Assembly: GCF_009720735.1 (NCBI RefSeq)
Contig: NZ_WNKU01000017.1
Coordinates: forward strand, 1-64,000
DNA length: 64,000 nt
Source: Heliobacterium mobile
Lineage (GTDB): Bacteria; Bacillota; Desulfitobacteriia; Heliobacteriales; Heliobacteriaceae
Direction of reading: 5' to 3'
Below the pieces are notes generated by a model. That model worked only from the letters and a program-made list of their open reading frames with translations. It was not told where the DNA came from and ran no database searches. The translations under genes and the position numbers were made by a program. Positions 16,917-26,852 of this stretch are shown piece after piece; positions within the stretch are counted from its first letter, which is position 1, and every line of letters starts with the position of its first letter.

Positions 16917-17930
16917 GTGAACGAAGCAAAAGAGAACAAAGAGGTCACGAATCGTAATGATGGCGGCAATGGTCAAACGGCGTTGGCCACCTTTGCCGGC
17001 GGTTGCTTTTGGTGTATGGTGGGACCTTTTGAAGAACTGGATGGGATACATCAGATCCTTTCCGGTTATACCGGGGGGCATAAGGAAAATCCGACGTACC
17101 ATGAAGTCTGTTCGGACGAGACCGGCCATTTTGAAGCGATCCAAATCACCTATGATCCAGCTGCCGTTGCCTATGAAACGCTGCTAGACAGGTTCTGGCG
17201 GCAAATCGACCCGACAGATCCGGGCGGGCAGTTTCACGACCGGGGCTCATCCTACCGCACGGCGATTTTCTATCATGACGAGGGGCAACGGGAAAAAGCG
17301 GAGGCTTCCAAAAAGGAATTAGAAGAAAGCAGGCGCTTTGACAAGCCCATCGTCACACAAATCCTACCGGCCTCCACTTTTTATCCCGCCGAAGCATACC
17401 ATCAGGACTATCACAAGAAGAGTCCCTTTCGTTACGGTCTCTACCGCATGGGTTCGGGACGGGACGCTTTCCTTGAACAATATTGGAGAAAGCCGGAGAA
17501 GGCACAACTGAAACAAAAGCTCTCGCCAGTTCAGTACGAAGTAACCCAGAACAACGGCACGGAACCGCCTTTTCGCAACGAATACTGGGATAATCATCGT
17601 GAAGGGATCTATGTCGATATCGTCTCGGGAGAGCCGCTGTTTAGTTCTATAGACAAGTTCGATTCCGGCTGCGGCTGGCCCAGTTTTTCCCGCCCCCTTC
17701 ATGAGGAAAAAGTCAAAGAGAAGATGGACCTCAGCCACGGGATGACCCGGACAGAGGTGCGCAGCCAAGGTGCCGATTCTCACCTCGGACACGTCTTTGA
17801 CGATGGCCCGGCACCGGGGGGACTTCGCTATTGCATCAATTCAGCCGCCTTGCGATTTATTCCGAAGGAAGATTTGGAAAAGGAAGGCTACGGACAGTAC
17901 AAGAGCCTTTTCGAAAAGAAAAATTCGTAA
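16917..17930 (+). CDS. msrAB: Bifunctional peptide methionine sulfoxide reductase MsrA/MsrB
   Basis: A 337-residue fusion. The N-terminal MsrA domain (about 20-180) has the catalytic AGGCFWC motif and reduces the S-epimer of methionine sulfoxide. The C-terminal MsrB domain (about 195-325) has SGCGWPSF, the GMTRTEVRS segment, and the catalytic cysteine in [11 protein letters not shown]; it reduces the R-epimer. The usual zinc CxxC pairs of MsrB are not evident, as in many fused forms. GTG at 16917 is chosen because GGAAGGTGA lies eight bases upstream. It is a single gene that repairs oxidised proteins in the cytoplasm. Confidence 0.93.
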   Translation: MNEAKENKEVTNRNDGGNGQTALATFAGGCFWCMVGPFEELDGIHQILSGYTGGHKENPTYHEVCSDETGHFEAIQITYDPAAVAYETLLDRFWRQIDPTDPGGQFHDRGSSYRTAIFYHDEGQREKAEASKKELEESRRFDKPIVTQILPASTFYPAEAYHQDYHKKSPFRYGLYRMGSGRDAFLEQYWRKPEKAQLKQKLSPVQYEVTQNNGTEPPFRNEYWDNHREGIYVDIVSGEPLFSSIDKFDSGCGWPSFSRPLHEEKVKEKMDLSHGMTRTEVRSQGADSHLGHVFDDGPAPGGLRYCINSAALRFIPKEDLEKEGYGQYKSLFEKKNS

Positions 17931-18097
17931 GCGTCTAGGTTTCGAATATCGCTGCAGGCCGGGTCCACCCGGCACTTAGCCCCTTTGATTTCGATGGGAA
18001 AGGCAGCGACTGTTAACCGTAAACCGTAAGGCTTGGGCAGGCTGCGGAGATCGGCCAACTTTTCAATATGGCAGTACTCTTTTTCCTTGGCCGACAA
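17888..18097 (-). pseudogene. Cyclase-family (kynurenine formamidase-like) C-terminal remnant
   Basis: The minus-strand frame carries YCHIEKLADL, then GLRLTVAAFPIEIKGAKCRV, which looks like the C-terminal end of the PF04199 cyclase family (usual pattern: hxEKLxNLDxLPxxGFKVxxFPxKIxxAxAGWxRAV). There is no good start or ribosome site, the metal-binding N-terminal part is absent, and the frame runs into the end of msrAB, so it is a decayed fragment. The rest of the 17931-18358 gap shows no gene. Recognition rests on about 40 residues. Confidence 0.45.
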
Positions 18098-18259
18098 AGT
18101 GAGTCATGTAATTAACTTTCAACGACGAGAGACACCTCGATAGGTACATACCAAGTGTAAGGACGCCACAATGATGGGTAATAAATTCCAGGGGGATTAT
18201 ATAAAAAATTCATATCCCGCAGAAGGAGTCCCACCGTACTGTGTCAAAATAGGCAGGTA

Positions 18260-18287
18260 TTGTTTGGCGTAGTGGACAGGTTATGAT
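18260..18287 (+). promoter_or_regulatory. Possible glnS promoter
   Basis: TTGTTT (18260-18265), 16 bases, then TATGAT (18282-18287), about 70 bases before the glnS start. The -10 is good and the -35 partial. No T-box antiterminator features were recognised in the leader. Confidence 0.4.
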
Positions 18288-18358
18288 AAACTAAAATTTA
18301 TAACAAGTGCCCTGCAATTGTGCCGTGAGAAATGATTTATTGAGAAAAGGGGATCGTC

Positions 18359-20017
18359 ATGGAAACCAAATCAGCCCCATCTAACTTCATTAAAAACGTC
18401 GTGATTGAAGATAAAAAAGCCGGTCGGGTCGATACGGTGATTACCCGTTTTCCACCGGAACCGAACGGCTATCTGCATATCGGACATGCCAAATCGATTT
18501 GCCTCAACTTCGATCTGGCCGACGACTTTGGCGGCAAGACGAACCTGCGTTTTGACGATACGAACCCTGTCAAAGAGGATACGGAGTATGTAGAATCGAT
18601 TAAGGAAGACGTACGCTGGCTGGGCTATGATTGGGACGGCCTTTTTTATGCTTCCGACTATTTTGAAGAAATGTACAACCGGGCCGTTTTGTTGATCAAA
18701 AAAGGTCAAGCCTACGTCTGCGACCTGTCAGCCGAGGAAATCCGGGAATCCCGGGGGACTCTGACTGAACCCGGCAAAGAAAGCCCCTACCGGAATCGCA
18801 GCGTCGAGGAAAATTTGGATCTCTTCGAGCGAATGCGCAAGGGCGAGTTCAAAGACGGCGAGAAAGTCCTTCGCGCCAAAATTGACATGGCTTCTCCCAA
18901 CATCAACATGCGAGATCCCGTTCTTTACCGGATATCTCACGCCACTCACCACAACACCGGGGACAAGTGGTGCATCTATCCCATGTATGACTACGCTCAC
19001 CCGCTGAGCGACGCTATCGAGGGGGTCACTCACTCCATCTGTACCCTGGAGTTTGAAGATCATCGTCCCCTCTACGACTGGGCTATCCGGGAATGCGAGA
19101 TGGAACATGTATCCCGGCAGTATGAGTTCGCACGATTGAACTTGACCAACACGGTCATGAGCAAACGCTTCTTAAAACAACTAGTCGATGAAAAGATTGT
19201 CGACGGATGGGACGATCCCCGCATGCCGACCATCTCGGGTCTTCGCCGCCGCGGCTATACGCCCGAGGCGATTCGGAACTTCGCTCGTGAAATCGGTGTA
19301 GCGAAAGCCTACAGTGTGGTCGATTCCAAGATGCTGGAGCATTTCATCCGGGAAGATCTGAAGCTGAAAGCTCCCCGTACCATGGCGGTTCTGCGTCCTC
19401 TGAAAGTGGTCATCACCAACTATCCTGAAGATCAGGTCGAAATGCTCGACGCTGAAATCAACCCGGAAAACCCCGAGATGGGTATCCGCCAAATTCCCTT
19501 CTCCCGGGAGATCTATATCGAGCAAGACGACTTTATGGAAAATCCACCGAGCAAATACTTCCGGCTCTTCCCGGGCAACGAAGTCCGTTTGAAAAACGCC
19601 TACTTTATCAAGTGCCACGATGTCGTCAAGGATGAACAGGGCAACGTGGTGGAGATCCACTGCACCTACGATCCGGAGACGAAGAGCGGTTCCGGTTTCA
19701 ACGCCCGAAAGGTAAAAGGAACGATTCACTGGGTCGATGCCAGCCAAGGAATACCCGCGGAATTCCGCCTCTATGAACCGCTGATCCTCGATGAGCAACA
19801 GGAAGAAGGCAAGTCTTTCTTGGAATACATCAATCCGAATTCCCTTGAGGTATTGTTTGGTTTCGTAGAACCCAACATGAAAGAAGCACAGCCTCAGGAG
19901 AAATTCCAGTTCTTCCGGCACGGTTACTTTAATGTCGATCCGAAGTTGACCTCAGAAGGAATGTTGATCTTCAACCATATCGTGTCGCTGAAAAGCTCAT
20001 TTCAACTACCAAAATAA
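18359..20017 (+). CDS. glnS: Glutaminyl-tRNA synthetase
   Basis: A 552-residue class I aminoacyl-tRNA synthetase that charges tRNA-Gln directly. The ATP-binding HIGH motif is in [11 protein letters not shown] (about residue 40), the second signature is the MSKR motif in [12 protein letters not shown], and RFPPEPNG at the start plus RFDDTNP match GlnRS rather than GluRS. The C-terminal anticodon-binding beta-barrels are complete and the length equals E. coli GlnRS. AAAAGGGG precedes the ATG. Many Clostridia lack GlnRS and use GatCAB amidation instead, so the gene was probably acquired at some point (inference). A strong terminator follows. Confidence 0.95.
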   Translation: METKSAPSNFIKNVVIEDKKAGRVDTVITRFPPEPNGYLHIGHAKSICLNFDLADDFGGKTNLRFDDTNPVKEDTEYVESIKEDVRWLGYDWDGLFYASDYFEEMYNRAVLLIKKGQAYVCDLSAEEIRESRGTLTEPGKESPYRNRSVEENLDLFERMRKGEFKDGEKVLRAKIDMASPNINMRDPVLYRISHATHHNTGDKWCIYPMYDYAHPLSDAIEGVTHSICTLEFEDHRPLYDWAIRECEMEHVSRQYEFARLNLTNTVMSKRFLKQLVDEKIVDGWDDPRMPTISGLRRRGYTPEAIRNFAREIGVAKAYSVVDSKMLEHFIREDLKLKAPRTMAVLRPLKVVITNYPEDQVEMLDAEINPENPEMGIRQIPFSREIYIEQDDFMENPPSKYFRLFPGNEVRLKNAYFIKCHDVVKDEQGNVVEIHCTYDPETKSGSGFNARKVKGTIHWVDASQGIPAEFRLYEPLILDEQQEEGKSFLEYINPNSLEVLFGFVEPNMKEAQPQEKFQFFRHGYFNVDPKLTSEGMLIFNHIVSLKSSFQLPK

Positions 20018-20099
20018 ACTATCAAAGTAAAACGTTCATGTTCCGTTGGGTCAGAACATGTGACCAACAGGTTTTTGTACAAAAATCATTAGATACTCA

Positions 20100-20141
20100 A
20101 AAACGGGTCGCGACTGAAGAGTCACGACCCGTTTTTTTTAG
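20100..20141 (+). terminator. Terminator of glnS
   Basis: AACGGGTCG-GACT and AGTC-CGACCCGTT (one C/A mismatch) form a long stem followed by eight T. A smaller hairpin (CATGTTC/GAACATG) lies just upstream at about 20036-20060. Confidence 0.88.
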
Positions 20142-20346
20142 TTGGATTTACCGCAGGTAGAATGCTCTGATTTTTACAGTATCAGGACCGAGTTGTTGAA
20201 ACCATCCATGTTTTGTTATTTAATTATTCAGGGAAAGAGGATTTTCTCTAGTTTTGTCTAAATAATTACAATCCCAAAAAGAATCGAAGATTTATACATA
20301 ATCGAGATGGATAATCAAAGAACGAAATAATGAAGGAAGGATTACG

Positions 20347-22323
20347 ATGGCAATGTGGTTTAAAAAGTTGCGCCTACGCAGTAAGCTGCTGTTAGCATTC
20401 GCTCTCATTGGGATTATACCGCTGCTCACGGTCACCGCCATTACCTCGTATTTGAGTCAACAGGAACTGTCCAAAAATGCCTATGAGACGAACCGTGTCA
20501 TCGCCACGAACCTAGCGGTGAACATCGAGAATGTGCTGAACGCACGGATCAGCGCCTTGAAAATTATGAGCCAGATGCCGGAAATGACGACGATGGAGCC
20601 AAGTCAGCAGTTACCCGCGATGAAAGCCGCAGGCAGTCAGTTTGTAGACATGGGGATGATTGTAGCTTTGCCCAATGGCCAACAGACGTTGCGTACGGAA
20701 GGTCAACTGCAAAACATCGCCGATCGGAAGTACTTTCAAGAGCTGCAAAAAGGGGCCGACTTGGTTGTCAGTGACGTCTTGATCTCGAAAGGGACCGGCC
20801 AACCTTCCGTGATCATCGGTGTACCGATGAAGGATGAACAAGGTCGTTTTATCGGGGCTCTCCTAGGAGTGCTAAACCTGGAGAAAACGGGTGATATGGT
20901 CGACGCTGTTGCGGTAGGCCAAACGGGATATGCTTTCGTCACGGATCATGCCGGTAAAATCTTAATCCATCCCAATCATGACATGATCCGCCAGCAAACC
21001 GATATCAGCATGCTGCCGCCGGTGCAAAAAGGAATGAAAGGTGAATCGGGCTCCGTAAGTTACGACTGGGAAGGGGTCCGCAAACTCGCCGGTTATGGCG
21101 TTGTTTCTCAGACCGGTTGGGTCGTCGTGACCCAGGTCCCGGAAGGGGAAGCCTTGGCAGCCGCCAAAAAGCAAATTACGATCAGTATCGCAGTAACTGC
21201 TATCGCTATCGCGATCGCTCTCGGAGTCGCCTACCTGCTAGCGGCCAGCTTGGTTCGGCCTGTCCATAAAATTATGGAGGGTACTGCCGCTGTCGCCAGC
21301 GGGGATCTGACGCAGACGATTCAAGTGGACGCACTCGACGAACTGGGCCAGTTAGCCAATGCCTTTAACGGGATGACAGAACAGTTGCGGGCACTGATTC
21401 GCCAAGTGAGCGAAAAGGCAGAGCGTTTGGCCGTCTCCTCGGAAGAGATGGCGGCTTCCAGCGAAGAAGTGACGGCGACGGCGACCGATGTAGCCCAGAA
21501 TGTCGATAAAATGGCGAGTGATGCCGAAACCGGGAATACCTCCGTGGCTGAAGTCTCCCAGGTGCTGGTTGAACTATCTTCGCTCATCCAGATTGCCAAG
21601 TGTAACGGAGAAGAGGCGGCACACTCGTCAGAGGTGACCCAGATGGCGGCGAAGCGGGGAAAAGAGACGGTCGGAGAAGCGGTGCAGCGCATGAACAACA
21701 TACGCAATCGCACTGTCGATGCGGAGCGTTTTATGGAAACATTGAGCCGCTATTCCCAGCAGATTGAACTCATCACCGATACGATTACCAATATTGCCGG
21801 GCAGACGAACTTACTTGCTTTGAACGCCGCTATCGAGGCAGCCCGAGCGGGCGAGGCCGGTCTTGGATTTGCCGTTGTCGCCGATGAAGTGCGCAAATTA
21901 GCCGAAGAATCGAACCGGGGTGCCGAGGAAGTAGCCGAACTGGTCAAAAAAGTGGCCGAAAGCACCGGACAAGCCATGGCCGCTACTCGCCAGAGCCGGG
22001 ACGAAGTCGACCTGGGCGTTCAAGTGGCCGACCAGGCCCGGCGTTCTCTGGAAAACATTCTAGCCGCCGTCGATGAGACTGTGGAGAAGGTGATGGGGAT
22101 CGTCCAGGTGACCAATGACGAGGTAGCCAGTTCCGAAAAGATCGTCGGCTTGATTCACAGCTTGGCATCGGTTGTTGAGAATACAGCTCAAAACGCTCAA
22201 CAGATCGCAGCTTCCACGCAGGAAACGACGGCCGCGATGGAGACGATCGCTGCCGGAGCGGCAGAAAACAGCGCCACTGCCGTGGAGTTGAAAGAATCGG
22301 TCGCCCATTTTCGTGTTTGCTAG
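20347..22323 (+). CDS. Methyl-accepting chemotaxis protein with Cache-type sensor
   Basis: A 658-residue chemoreceptor. Membrane helix near residues 15-35, an extracellular region of about 240 residues that looks like a double Cache sensor (contains DRKYFQEL and [13 protein letters not shown], typical of dCache_1), second helix near 280-303, HAMP to about 355, then the cytoplasmic coiled-coil signalling domain. The conserved tip is [20 protein letters not shown] at residue 483. Cache sensors of this kind usually bind amino acids or small organic acids; the ligand is unknown. It is a single gene, with a terminator about 60 bases after the stop. Confidence 0.93.
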   Translation: MAMWFKKLRLRSKLLLAFALIGIIPLLTVTAITSYLSQQELSKNAYETNRVIATNLAVNIENVLNARISALKIMSQMPEMTTMEPSQQLPAMKAAGSQFVDMGMIVALPNGQQTLRTEGQLQNIADRKYFQELQKGADLVVSDVLISKGTGQPSVIIGVPMKDEQGRFIGALLGVLNLEKTGDMVDAVAVGQTGYAFVTDHAGKILIHPNHDMIRQQTDISMLPPVQKGMKGESGSVSYDWEGVRKLAGYGVVSQTGWVVVTQVPEGEALAAAKKQITISIAVTAIAIAIALGVAYLLAASLVRPVHKIMEGTAAVASGDLTQTIQVDALDELGQLANAFNGMTEQLRALIRQVSEKAERLAVSSEEMAASSEEVTATATDVAQNVDKMASDAETGNTSVAEVSQVLVELSSLIQIAKCNGEEAAHSSEVTQMAAKRGKETVGEAVQRMNNIRNRTVDAERFMETLSRYSQQIELITDTITNIAGQTNLLALNAAIEAARAGEAGLGFAVVADEVRKLAEESNRGAEEVAELVKKVAESTGQAMAATRQSRDEVDLGVQVADQARRSLENILAAVDETVEKVMGIVQVTNDEVASSEKIVGLIHSLASVVENTAQNAQQIAASTQETTAAMETIAAGAAENSATAVELKESVAHFRVC

Positions 22324-22381
22324 AAAATTAGCCGCAATCTAAGGGTTCACTATTACTGTGCTAAATAGGTCGTAACAGACG

Positions 22382-22425
22382 AAAAGGAGTGCCTATCGAC
22401 GTATCGATGGGCACTCCTTTTTCCC
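22382..22425. terminator. Bidirectional terminator between receptor and MATE gene
   Basis: AAAAGGAGTGCC-ATCGA and TCGAT-GGCACTCCTTTTT form a long stem flanked by A/T runs on both sides, placed between two convergent genes. Confidence 0.85.
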
Positions 22426-22484
22426 TTGATAGCCATAGATAAAGAAGCATAGATGAGCGATTTATTTTCCTTTTCATATCTGGT

Positions 22485-23855
22485 TCACATCTGGTTCATA
22501 TCAGGCTGCGTTGCTTGAAGATTCCTTGCCTGCAGATCAGATCTGTTGATCAGATATAAAATAATCGCGAGCACAGCCGTTCCAAAGTCTGAAATCGGTA
22601 ACGCATAAGCCACTCCCTCTAGGCCGTACAGTGCGTTTCCGATGACCAGAGCGGGAAGAAATATGGCTCCTTGTGAAAGGGACATGACCAAAGCGGGAAT
22701 GGATTTGCCCGTCGCTTGGAACACATTCGTAAATAAAAATATGATTCCAAGAAATAGGGGGGCAATCATGGAAATACGGAATAAGGGTGTGCCAATTTTG
22801 ACGATCTCGTCATTGCTAATAAACATACTTAGGACAAAACTGCTGGAGCTATAGAGAGCCAGCGTGATAAAAACACTCAACAACACAGCAATGATTCCCG
22901 TAAACTGAATAATCTCGCTCATCCGGTTTCGGTCAGCGGTATAGTTATAACCGACGAGGGGTTGAACCCCTTCACAAAGACCACTGATGATAAACTCTGG
23001 CATCATATTCATCTGTATGGCAATACCGAAAACCGCGACGAGTGCATCCCCATAGCCGGCTGCATAATTGTTCAAGGCGACCGATGATGCGAGCAATAAA
23101 AGAAAATTGATCAGAACGGGGATACCGATGGAAAAGGAATTCTTGACAATATTGAGATTACATCGAAAATATTTGACTGAAATCGAGAGCCATTGACTTT
23201 TCTTTATCAAATACCAACCATAATAAGTTACAGCCAAGCCGTTGGAAATTACCGTTGCATAGGCGGCTCCGGCCACGCCAAGATGCATACCAAAAATCAT
23301 CATCGGGTCAAGGACAATATTGCTGATGGTTCCGATCAACATGCCGACCATGGATTCTTTTGCCGCACCTTCTGCGCGGACAATCTGCCCCATCGAAAAA
23401 CTGAGCATGATCAAGGAACCGCCGCCGGCGATGATAGTGACGAATTTTCTAGTCGCATCAAGCGTTTCGGCACTTGTTCCGATGAAGCGTAAAATCGGCT
23501 CCATGAAAATAAGGCATAGGATCGTTAATGCGATACCTGACAATAAACAGGTGTAAAAGGAAAAGGACGATGTGGACTTTACATTTTCATAATCTTTCTC
23601 ACCGAGCAAGCGAGAGATATATGTTCCACAGCCTATCCCGAAGATATTGGATACGGCCATAAATATGGTGAAGACGGGTAAGGCAAGCATTGCGGCGGCG
23701 ACAAGGTTTGCATCATTCAACTGACCAATAAAAAAAGTATCCGTTAGGTTTTGTATGACACCGACGAACATGCCCAGTATCATCGGTATCGCCATGTTCG
23801 CAACCGCTTTAGGTACAGGTGCTTTTGCTAGATAGTACATATTTGCTTCTTCCAT
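22485..23855 (-). CDS. MATE family efflux transporter (MarR-linked)
   Basis: A 456-residue protein with about 12 membrane segments of the MATE family, opening MEEANMYYLAKAPVPKAVAN and showing the GMFVGVIQNLTDTFFIGQLND segment typical of the NorM/MepA/DinF group. It exports cationic drugs or metabolites driven by Na+ or H+. The ATG at 23855 has AGGAGG nine bases upstream; the longer open frame (to 23903) lacks a site. It lies directly downstream of a marR gene, with a perfect palindrome at 23924-23935 before it, so MarR-type repression is likely. Codon use is more A+T-rich than in the neighbouring MATE gene. Confidence 0.9.
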   Translation of the reverse strand: MEEANMYYLAKAPVPKAVANMAIPMILGMFVGVIQNLTDTFFIGQLNDANLVAAAMLALPVFTIFMAVSNIFGIGCGTYISRLLGEKDYENVKSTSSFSFYTCLLSGIALTILCLIFMEPILRFIGTSAETLDATRKFVTIIAGGGSLIMLSFSMGQIVRAEGAAKESMVGMLIGTISNIVLDPMMIFGMHLGVAGAAYATVISNGLAVTYYGWYLIKKSQWLSISVKYFRCNLNIVKNSFSIGIPVLINFLLLLASSVALNNYAAGYGDALVAVFGIAIQMNMMPEFIISGLCEGVQPLVGYNYTADRNRMSEIIQFTGIIAVLLSVFITLALYSSSSFVLSMFISNDEIVKIGTPLFRISMIAPLFLGIIFLFTNVFQATGKSIPALVMSLSQGAIFLPALVIGNALYGLEGVAYALPISDFGTAVLAIILYLINRSDLQARNLQATQPDMNQM

Positions 23856-23903
23856 AGGTATTAACCTCCTTAAAAAAATTTTTATGTATCTTTCTAACCC
23901 CAA

Positions 23904-23940
23904 AATACTTAGAATTACAATAATTAGAATTCTAAGTATT
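23904..23940. promoter_or_regulatory. Probable MarR operator upstream of the MATE gene
   Basis: A perfect 13-base inverted repeat (AATACTTAGAATT ... AATTCTAAGTATT, 23904-23916 and 23928-23940) contains the 12-base palindrome TTAGAATTCTAA at 23924-23935. A near-identical site (TTAGAACTCTAA) stands before marR at 24429. Confidence 0.65.
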
Positions 23941-23957
23941 TGTCTAAAAAAGCATTA

Positions 23958-24407
23958 CTATCGCTCAAGATTTTTCGAGACCAACTGGAGCAATTCTAAA
24001 AATAAACGTTTTTGTTCTGCCGTCATACCAAGAACGATTCGATGTTCCATGTCACGAAAGACATCGTTAAATTCATCAATTAAGTCTTCGCCTTTCGTTG
24101 TAAGGGAAAGTACTTTTGCACGTCCGTCAGACACACTGGTGCTTCGTTTTACAAAACCGTTTTTTTCGAGGCCTTGTAATAAGCTTGTAATCGATGACCC
24201 TTTTAACCCCATGGCGAGCTCAATATCTTTCTGGCAGATGCTACATCCCTTTTCCTCACAGTCCCCGATATGACCGACGATCCTTGCCTGTTGATTCGTA
24301 ATACCATGAGGAATAAGGTGTTCGTCGAGAATTAGCTTTAGGTTATGAACGATGTTCCGAAGATAAAAATGATAAACAAAGTCCTCTTTGTCTCCGGCCA
24401 CCTGCAC
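23958..24407 (-). CDS. MarR family transcriptional regulator
   Basis: A 149-residue winged-helix regulator. The recognition helix region LAMGLKGSSITSLLQGLEKN is followed by the wing with GFVKRSTSVSDGRAKVLSLT, the classic MarR DGR wing. N- and C-terminal helices form the dimer interface. A cysteine pair near residues 50-57 (DCEEKGCSIC) could sense oxidants or thiols, which is speculative. GTG at 24407 follows AGGGGG. The gene precedes the MATE pump on the same strand, and palindromes in front of both suggest it represses itself and the pump. Confidence 0.9.
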   Translation of the reverse strand: MQVAGDKEDFVYHFYLRNIVHNLKLILDEHLIPHGITNQQARIVGHIGDCEEKGCSICQKDIELAMGLKGSSITSLLQGLEKNGFVKRSTSVSDGRAKVLSLTTKGEDLIDEFNDVFRDMEHRIVLGMTAEQKRLFLELLQLVSKNLER

Positions 24408-24428
24408 GAACCCCCTCTTGCAATAAAC

Positions 24429-24440
24429 TTAGAACTCTAA
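24429..24440. promoter_or_regulatory. Probable MarR operator upstream of marR
   Basis: TTAGAACTCTAA differs by one base from the palindrome TTAGAATTCTAA at 23924-23935. It lies 22 bases before the marR start codon. Confidence 0.55.
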
Positions 24441-24482
24441 CTAATTATAGGCAGAAATAAAAGACCTGTCAAATAGAATCCT

Positions 24483-25838
24483 TTACCCACCAGCGACGGC
24501 TCCATATTTCCGCTGAAGCAAGATGAGCCGGACCGACAACAGGACTGCACCGACGGCTAACCCCGCGATCAAGCCGACCCAGTATCCGAAGGGGCCCCAG
24601 GAAGTATAGGTAGCCAATAGGTAACCGATCGGAAGGCCAGCTAACCAATAGGAAATAAAGGTGGCCAGCAGGGTCACATTGACATCCTTATACCCTCGCA
24701 GCGCCCCTTGAATGGGCGTGGCGATCGCGTCGGATAACTGAAAGAAGATGGCATATACAAGAAATTCCCGGGCTAGCTGGTGTACGGCCGTGTCTGTCGT
24801 GTACAAAGCGGCTACCTGGTCGTTAAAGAAATAGATCAAAAGGGAATTTAAAACCGCCACGATCAAGGCGAGGCCGATGCCGACCTGGATATACTGGCGT
24901 GCCTGGGCGAACCGGCCCGCACCGGCTTCAAAACCGATGACAATCGTCAGCGCCATGGAGATGCTCAAGGGGATCATGTACAGCATCGACGCCAGGTTCA
25001 GGGCGACCTGATGGGCTGCGATGGTGATGGTATCAAAGGTACTCATCAGCAAGGTGACCGCAGCAAAGATGCTCGTCTCAAAGAAAATGGCAAAACCGAT
25101 GGGCAGACCAATGTGGAGTTGTTCCTTCCAGGCAGAGAAGGAGACCGGGAAAAGCCGGTCTAGGACATGGTAGGTCTGAAACCGTTTGTCACGGCGAATG
25201 ACGGTAAAAGCGATCAAGGCGATACACCAGTAGGTGATCGCCGAAGCATAACCGGCTCCCACGCCGCCCAGGCGAGGAAAACCGAAGGCGCCAAAAATCA
25301 AGAGGTAGTTTAGGAGAGCGTTGATGGGGAGCGACAGCAAGGTGATCCTCATGGTAACACCCGTGTACCCCAGGGCGTCGATGAAACAACGAAACACGGT
25401 ATAGACGAAGAGCGGGACGATGCCTAGCGAGAGGGCTATCAGATAGCGACCGGCGATGTCTCGGACGGGAGATTCCAGATTCATCGACTGCAATAGAGGA
25501 TGCAAGGCGAAAGCGCCGCCGATCAGCACGAAGACCGACAGCAATAAGGCTACATAGACCCCCTGCACCACTGTAGCGGGAATCCGCTCGGGCCGTTTTG
25601 CACCGGCAAACTGAGCGACGATAGGCGTTACGGATGATAAGATACCTGTCAACCCGGTAAAGACCGGAAGCCAGATGCTCGATCCGATGGCCACCCCGGC
25701 GAGATCATAAGCACCTGCATTGCCGGACATGACCGTATCCAAGAAGGTCATAGCGAACAGGGCACACTGCGATACTAGGATCGGCAGTAGTACGGCGAGA
25801 AAGCGGCGGAATTTTTGCGTGATCGACAGGGTATGCAA
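24483..25838 (-). CDS. MATE family efflux transporter (NorM-like)
   Basis: A 451-residue protein with about 12 membrane segments, distinct from the MATE protein at 22485. The opening LAVLLPILVSQCALFAMTFL with DTVMSGNAGA, and SSVTPIVAQFAGAKR in helix 2, match NorM-type multidrug exporters. The start is TTG at 25838 with a GGATGAGGG site. It ends 76 bases before marR on the same strand and could be transcribed into it, although the marR operator lies in the gap. Confidence 0.9.
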   Translation of the reverse strand: MHTLSITQKFRRFLAVLLPILVSQCALFAMTFLDTVMSGNAGAYDLAGVAIGSSIWLPVFTGLTGILSSVTPIVAQFAGAKRPERIPATVVQGVYVALLLSVFVLIGGAFALHPLLQSMNLESPVRDIAGRYLIALSLGIVPLFVYTVFRCFIDALGYTGVTMRITLLSLPINALLNYLLIFGAFGFPRLGGVGAGYASAITYWCIALIAFTVIRRDKRFQTYHVLDRLFPVSFSAWKEQLHIGLPIGFAIFFETSIFAAVTLLMSTFDTITIAAHQVALNLASMLYMIPLSISMALTIVIGFEAGAGRFAQARQYIQVGIGLALIVAVLNSLLIYFFNDQVAALYTTDTAVHQLAREFLVYAIFFQLSDAIATPIQGALRGYKDVNVTLLATFISYWLAGLPIGYLLATYTSWGPFGYWVGLIAGLAVGAVLLSVRLILLQRKYGAVAGG

Positions 25839-25903
25839 CAGGCCCTCATCCTTGCTTAAAAAATAAAGTTTATCATAGCATAGAATGAAAAGGCGTACAA
25901 TGA

Positions 25904-26022
25904 CGATAACCGATAACCGATAACCGATAACCGATAACCGATAACCGATAACCGATAACCGATAACCGATAACCGATAACCGATAATCTGTAACCTGTAA
26001 CCCAAAACCAATAACCGATACC
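25904..26022. repeat. 7-bp tandem repeat array (CGATAAC)n
   Basis: Eleven perfect consecutive copies of CGATAAC (25904-25980) are followed by about six decayed 7-base units (CGATAAT, CTGTAAC, CTGTAAC, CCAAAAC, CAATAAC, CGATACC). Seven is not a multiple of three, so a frame across it cycles through a 7-residue peptide; I do not regard that as a gene. It lies between a terminator and the upstream end of a MATE gene. Copy number may vary between strains. Confidence 0.9.
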
Positions 26023-26049
26023 CATACCCACTTCTTATGTAATACCTAA

Positions 26050-26100
26050 AAAGTAGGCCCCGGATATGCACCCATGCGGTGGCATATGCGGGGCCTACTT
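26050..26100 (-). terminator. Terminator of the two-component operon
   Basis: GTAGGCCCCG and CGGGGCCTAC with an inner ATGC/GCAT pair. Read on the minus strand it is followed by TTTTT, about 12 bases beyond the stop of the zinc-ribbon membrane protein. Confidence 0.8.
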
Positions 26101-26111
26101 GCGCCCATGGA

Positions 26112-26852
26112 TTATTGCAGGCTATCGCTGTCTTCTTTGGCTGTCCGTTTGATCAGCAAGGCCAAACCGCCGATAGCCAGCAGGGCACTCATGATCACGG
26201 TACGGAGGAGGTAGCGATAATCATCAAAATAGCGAAGAATACCGAGCGATGGCAGCGGTGCATTCACCAAGGTGAGTACAGCGCCAATGAGCAGTGCGAT
26301 CCCGAGGAAGGTACGATGTTGCCGCCAGTTTCCTGACCACCAGTCAAAGATACCCAGGTTTTCATCGGCGACAGCCTGACCGGACTGGAGCTTTCGTTCC
26401 GTATGATACGTTTCGAAAAAGCTGTATCCGACGAGAACAGGGATGAGCAATTCCGAATCGAAGATGAAGTTCCAACGCTCCAGGGCCAGATTTCCCCAGA
26501 AGAGAAGGAGCAGTTGCAATCCCCGCCGCATCTGACCTAAGTACATTTGCCCCAAACCGGGTATCAGTGAAAAGAAAAGTGCGATTCGCTGTCGACGCAG
26601 AAATCGCCGCGGCCTAGCCGGTTCGGAATTCGGCGCTGTGATGGTCCCACGGGGCATACTCGAGGAGCCTGAACTAGGGAAAGCCCCGCTATAACCATCT
26701 CTGGATCCGGTTTCAGAACTGCGAGCTACTTCGGCAGCACACTGCGGGCATATCCAACCTTGTTGCAGGGCTGTCAAAGGGCCGTTGCGAAAGCCGCAGA
26801 GGGTACAGGCAGCAGTTCGATCATTTACCGGGATATCGTTGTTTGTCGTCAT
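26112..26852 (-). CDS. Zinc-ribbon membrane protein
   Basis: A 246-residue protein. Two CxxC pairs near the N terminus (CTLCGF and CPQC) form a zinc-ribbon-like knuckle, followed by a Ser/Pro-rich linker to about residue 80. Then come several membrane segments, the first with SLIPGLGQMYLGQMRRGLQL, the pattern of TM2-like small membrane proteins. Function unknown. Its ATG overlaps the histidine kinase stop (TAATG), so translation is coupled and it probably works with that two-component system, for example as a sensor partner or target (inference). Confidence 0.75.
   Translation of the reverse strand: MTTNNDIPVNDRTAACTLCGFRNGPLTALQQGWICPQCAAEVARSSETGSRDGYSGAFPSSGSSSMPRGTITAPNSEPARPRRFLRRQRIALFFSLIPGLGQMYLGQMRRGLQLLLLFWGNLALERWNFIFDSELLIPVLVGYSFFETYHTERKLQSGQAVADENLGIFDWWSGNWRQHRTFLGIALLIGAVLTLVNAPLPSLGILRYFDDYRYLLRTVIMSALLAIGGLALLIKRTAKEDSDSLQ

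Noticed and set aside
20230-20346. Sigma-28 (motility) promoter before the chemoreceptor gene
   Set aside because: A TAAA occurs but no acceptable GCCGATAA partner at the right distance; the same holds for the receptors at 58162 and 63284.
25856-26071. Minus-strand ORF reading GYRLSVI repeats
   Set aside because: It is the translation of the 7-bp DNA repeat in rotating frame; no ribosome site and no protein-like ends.
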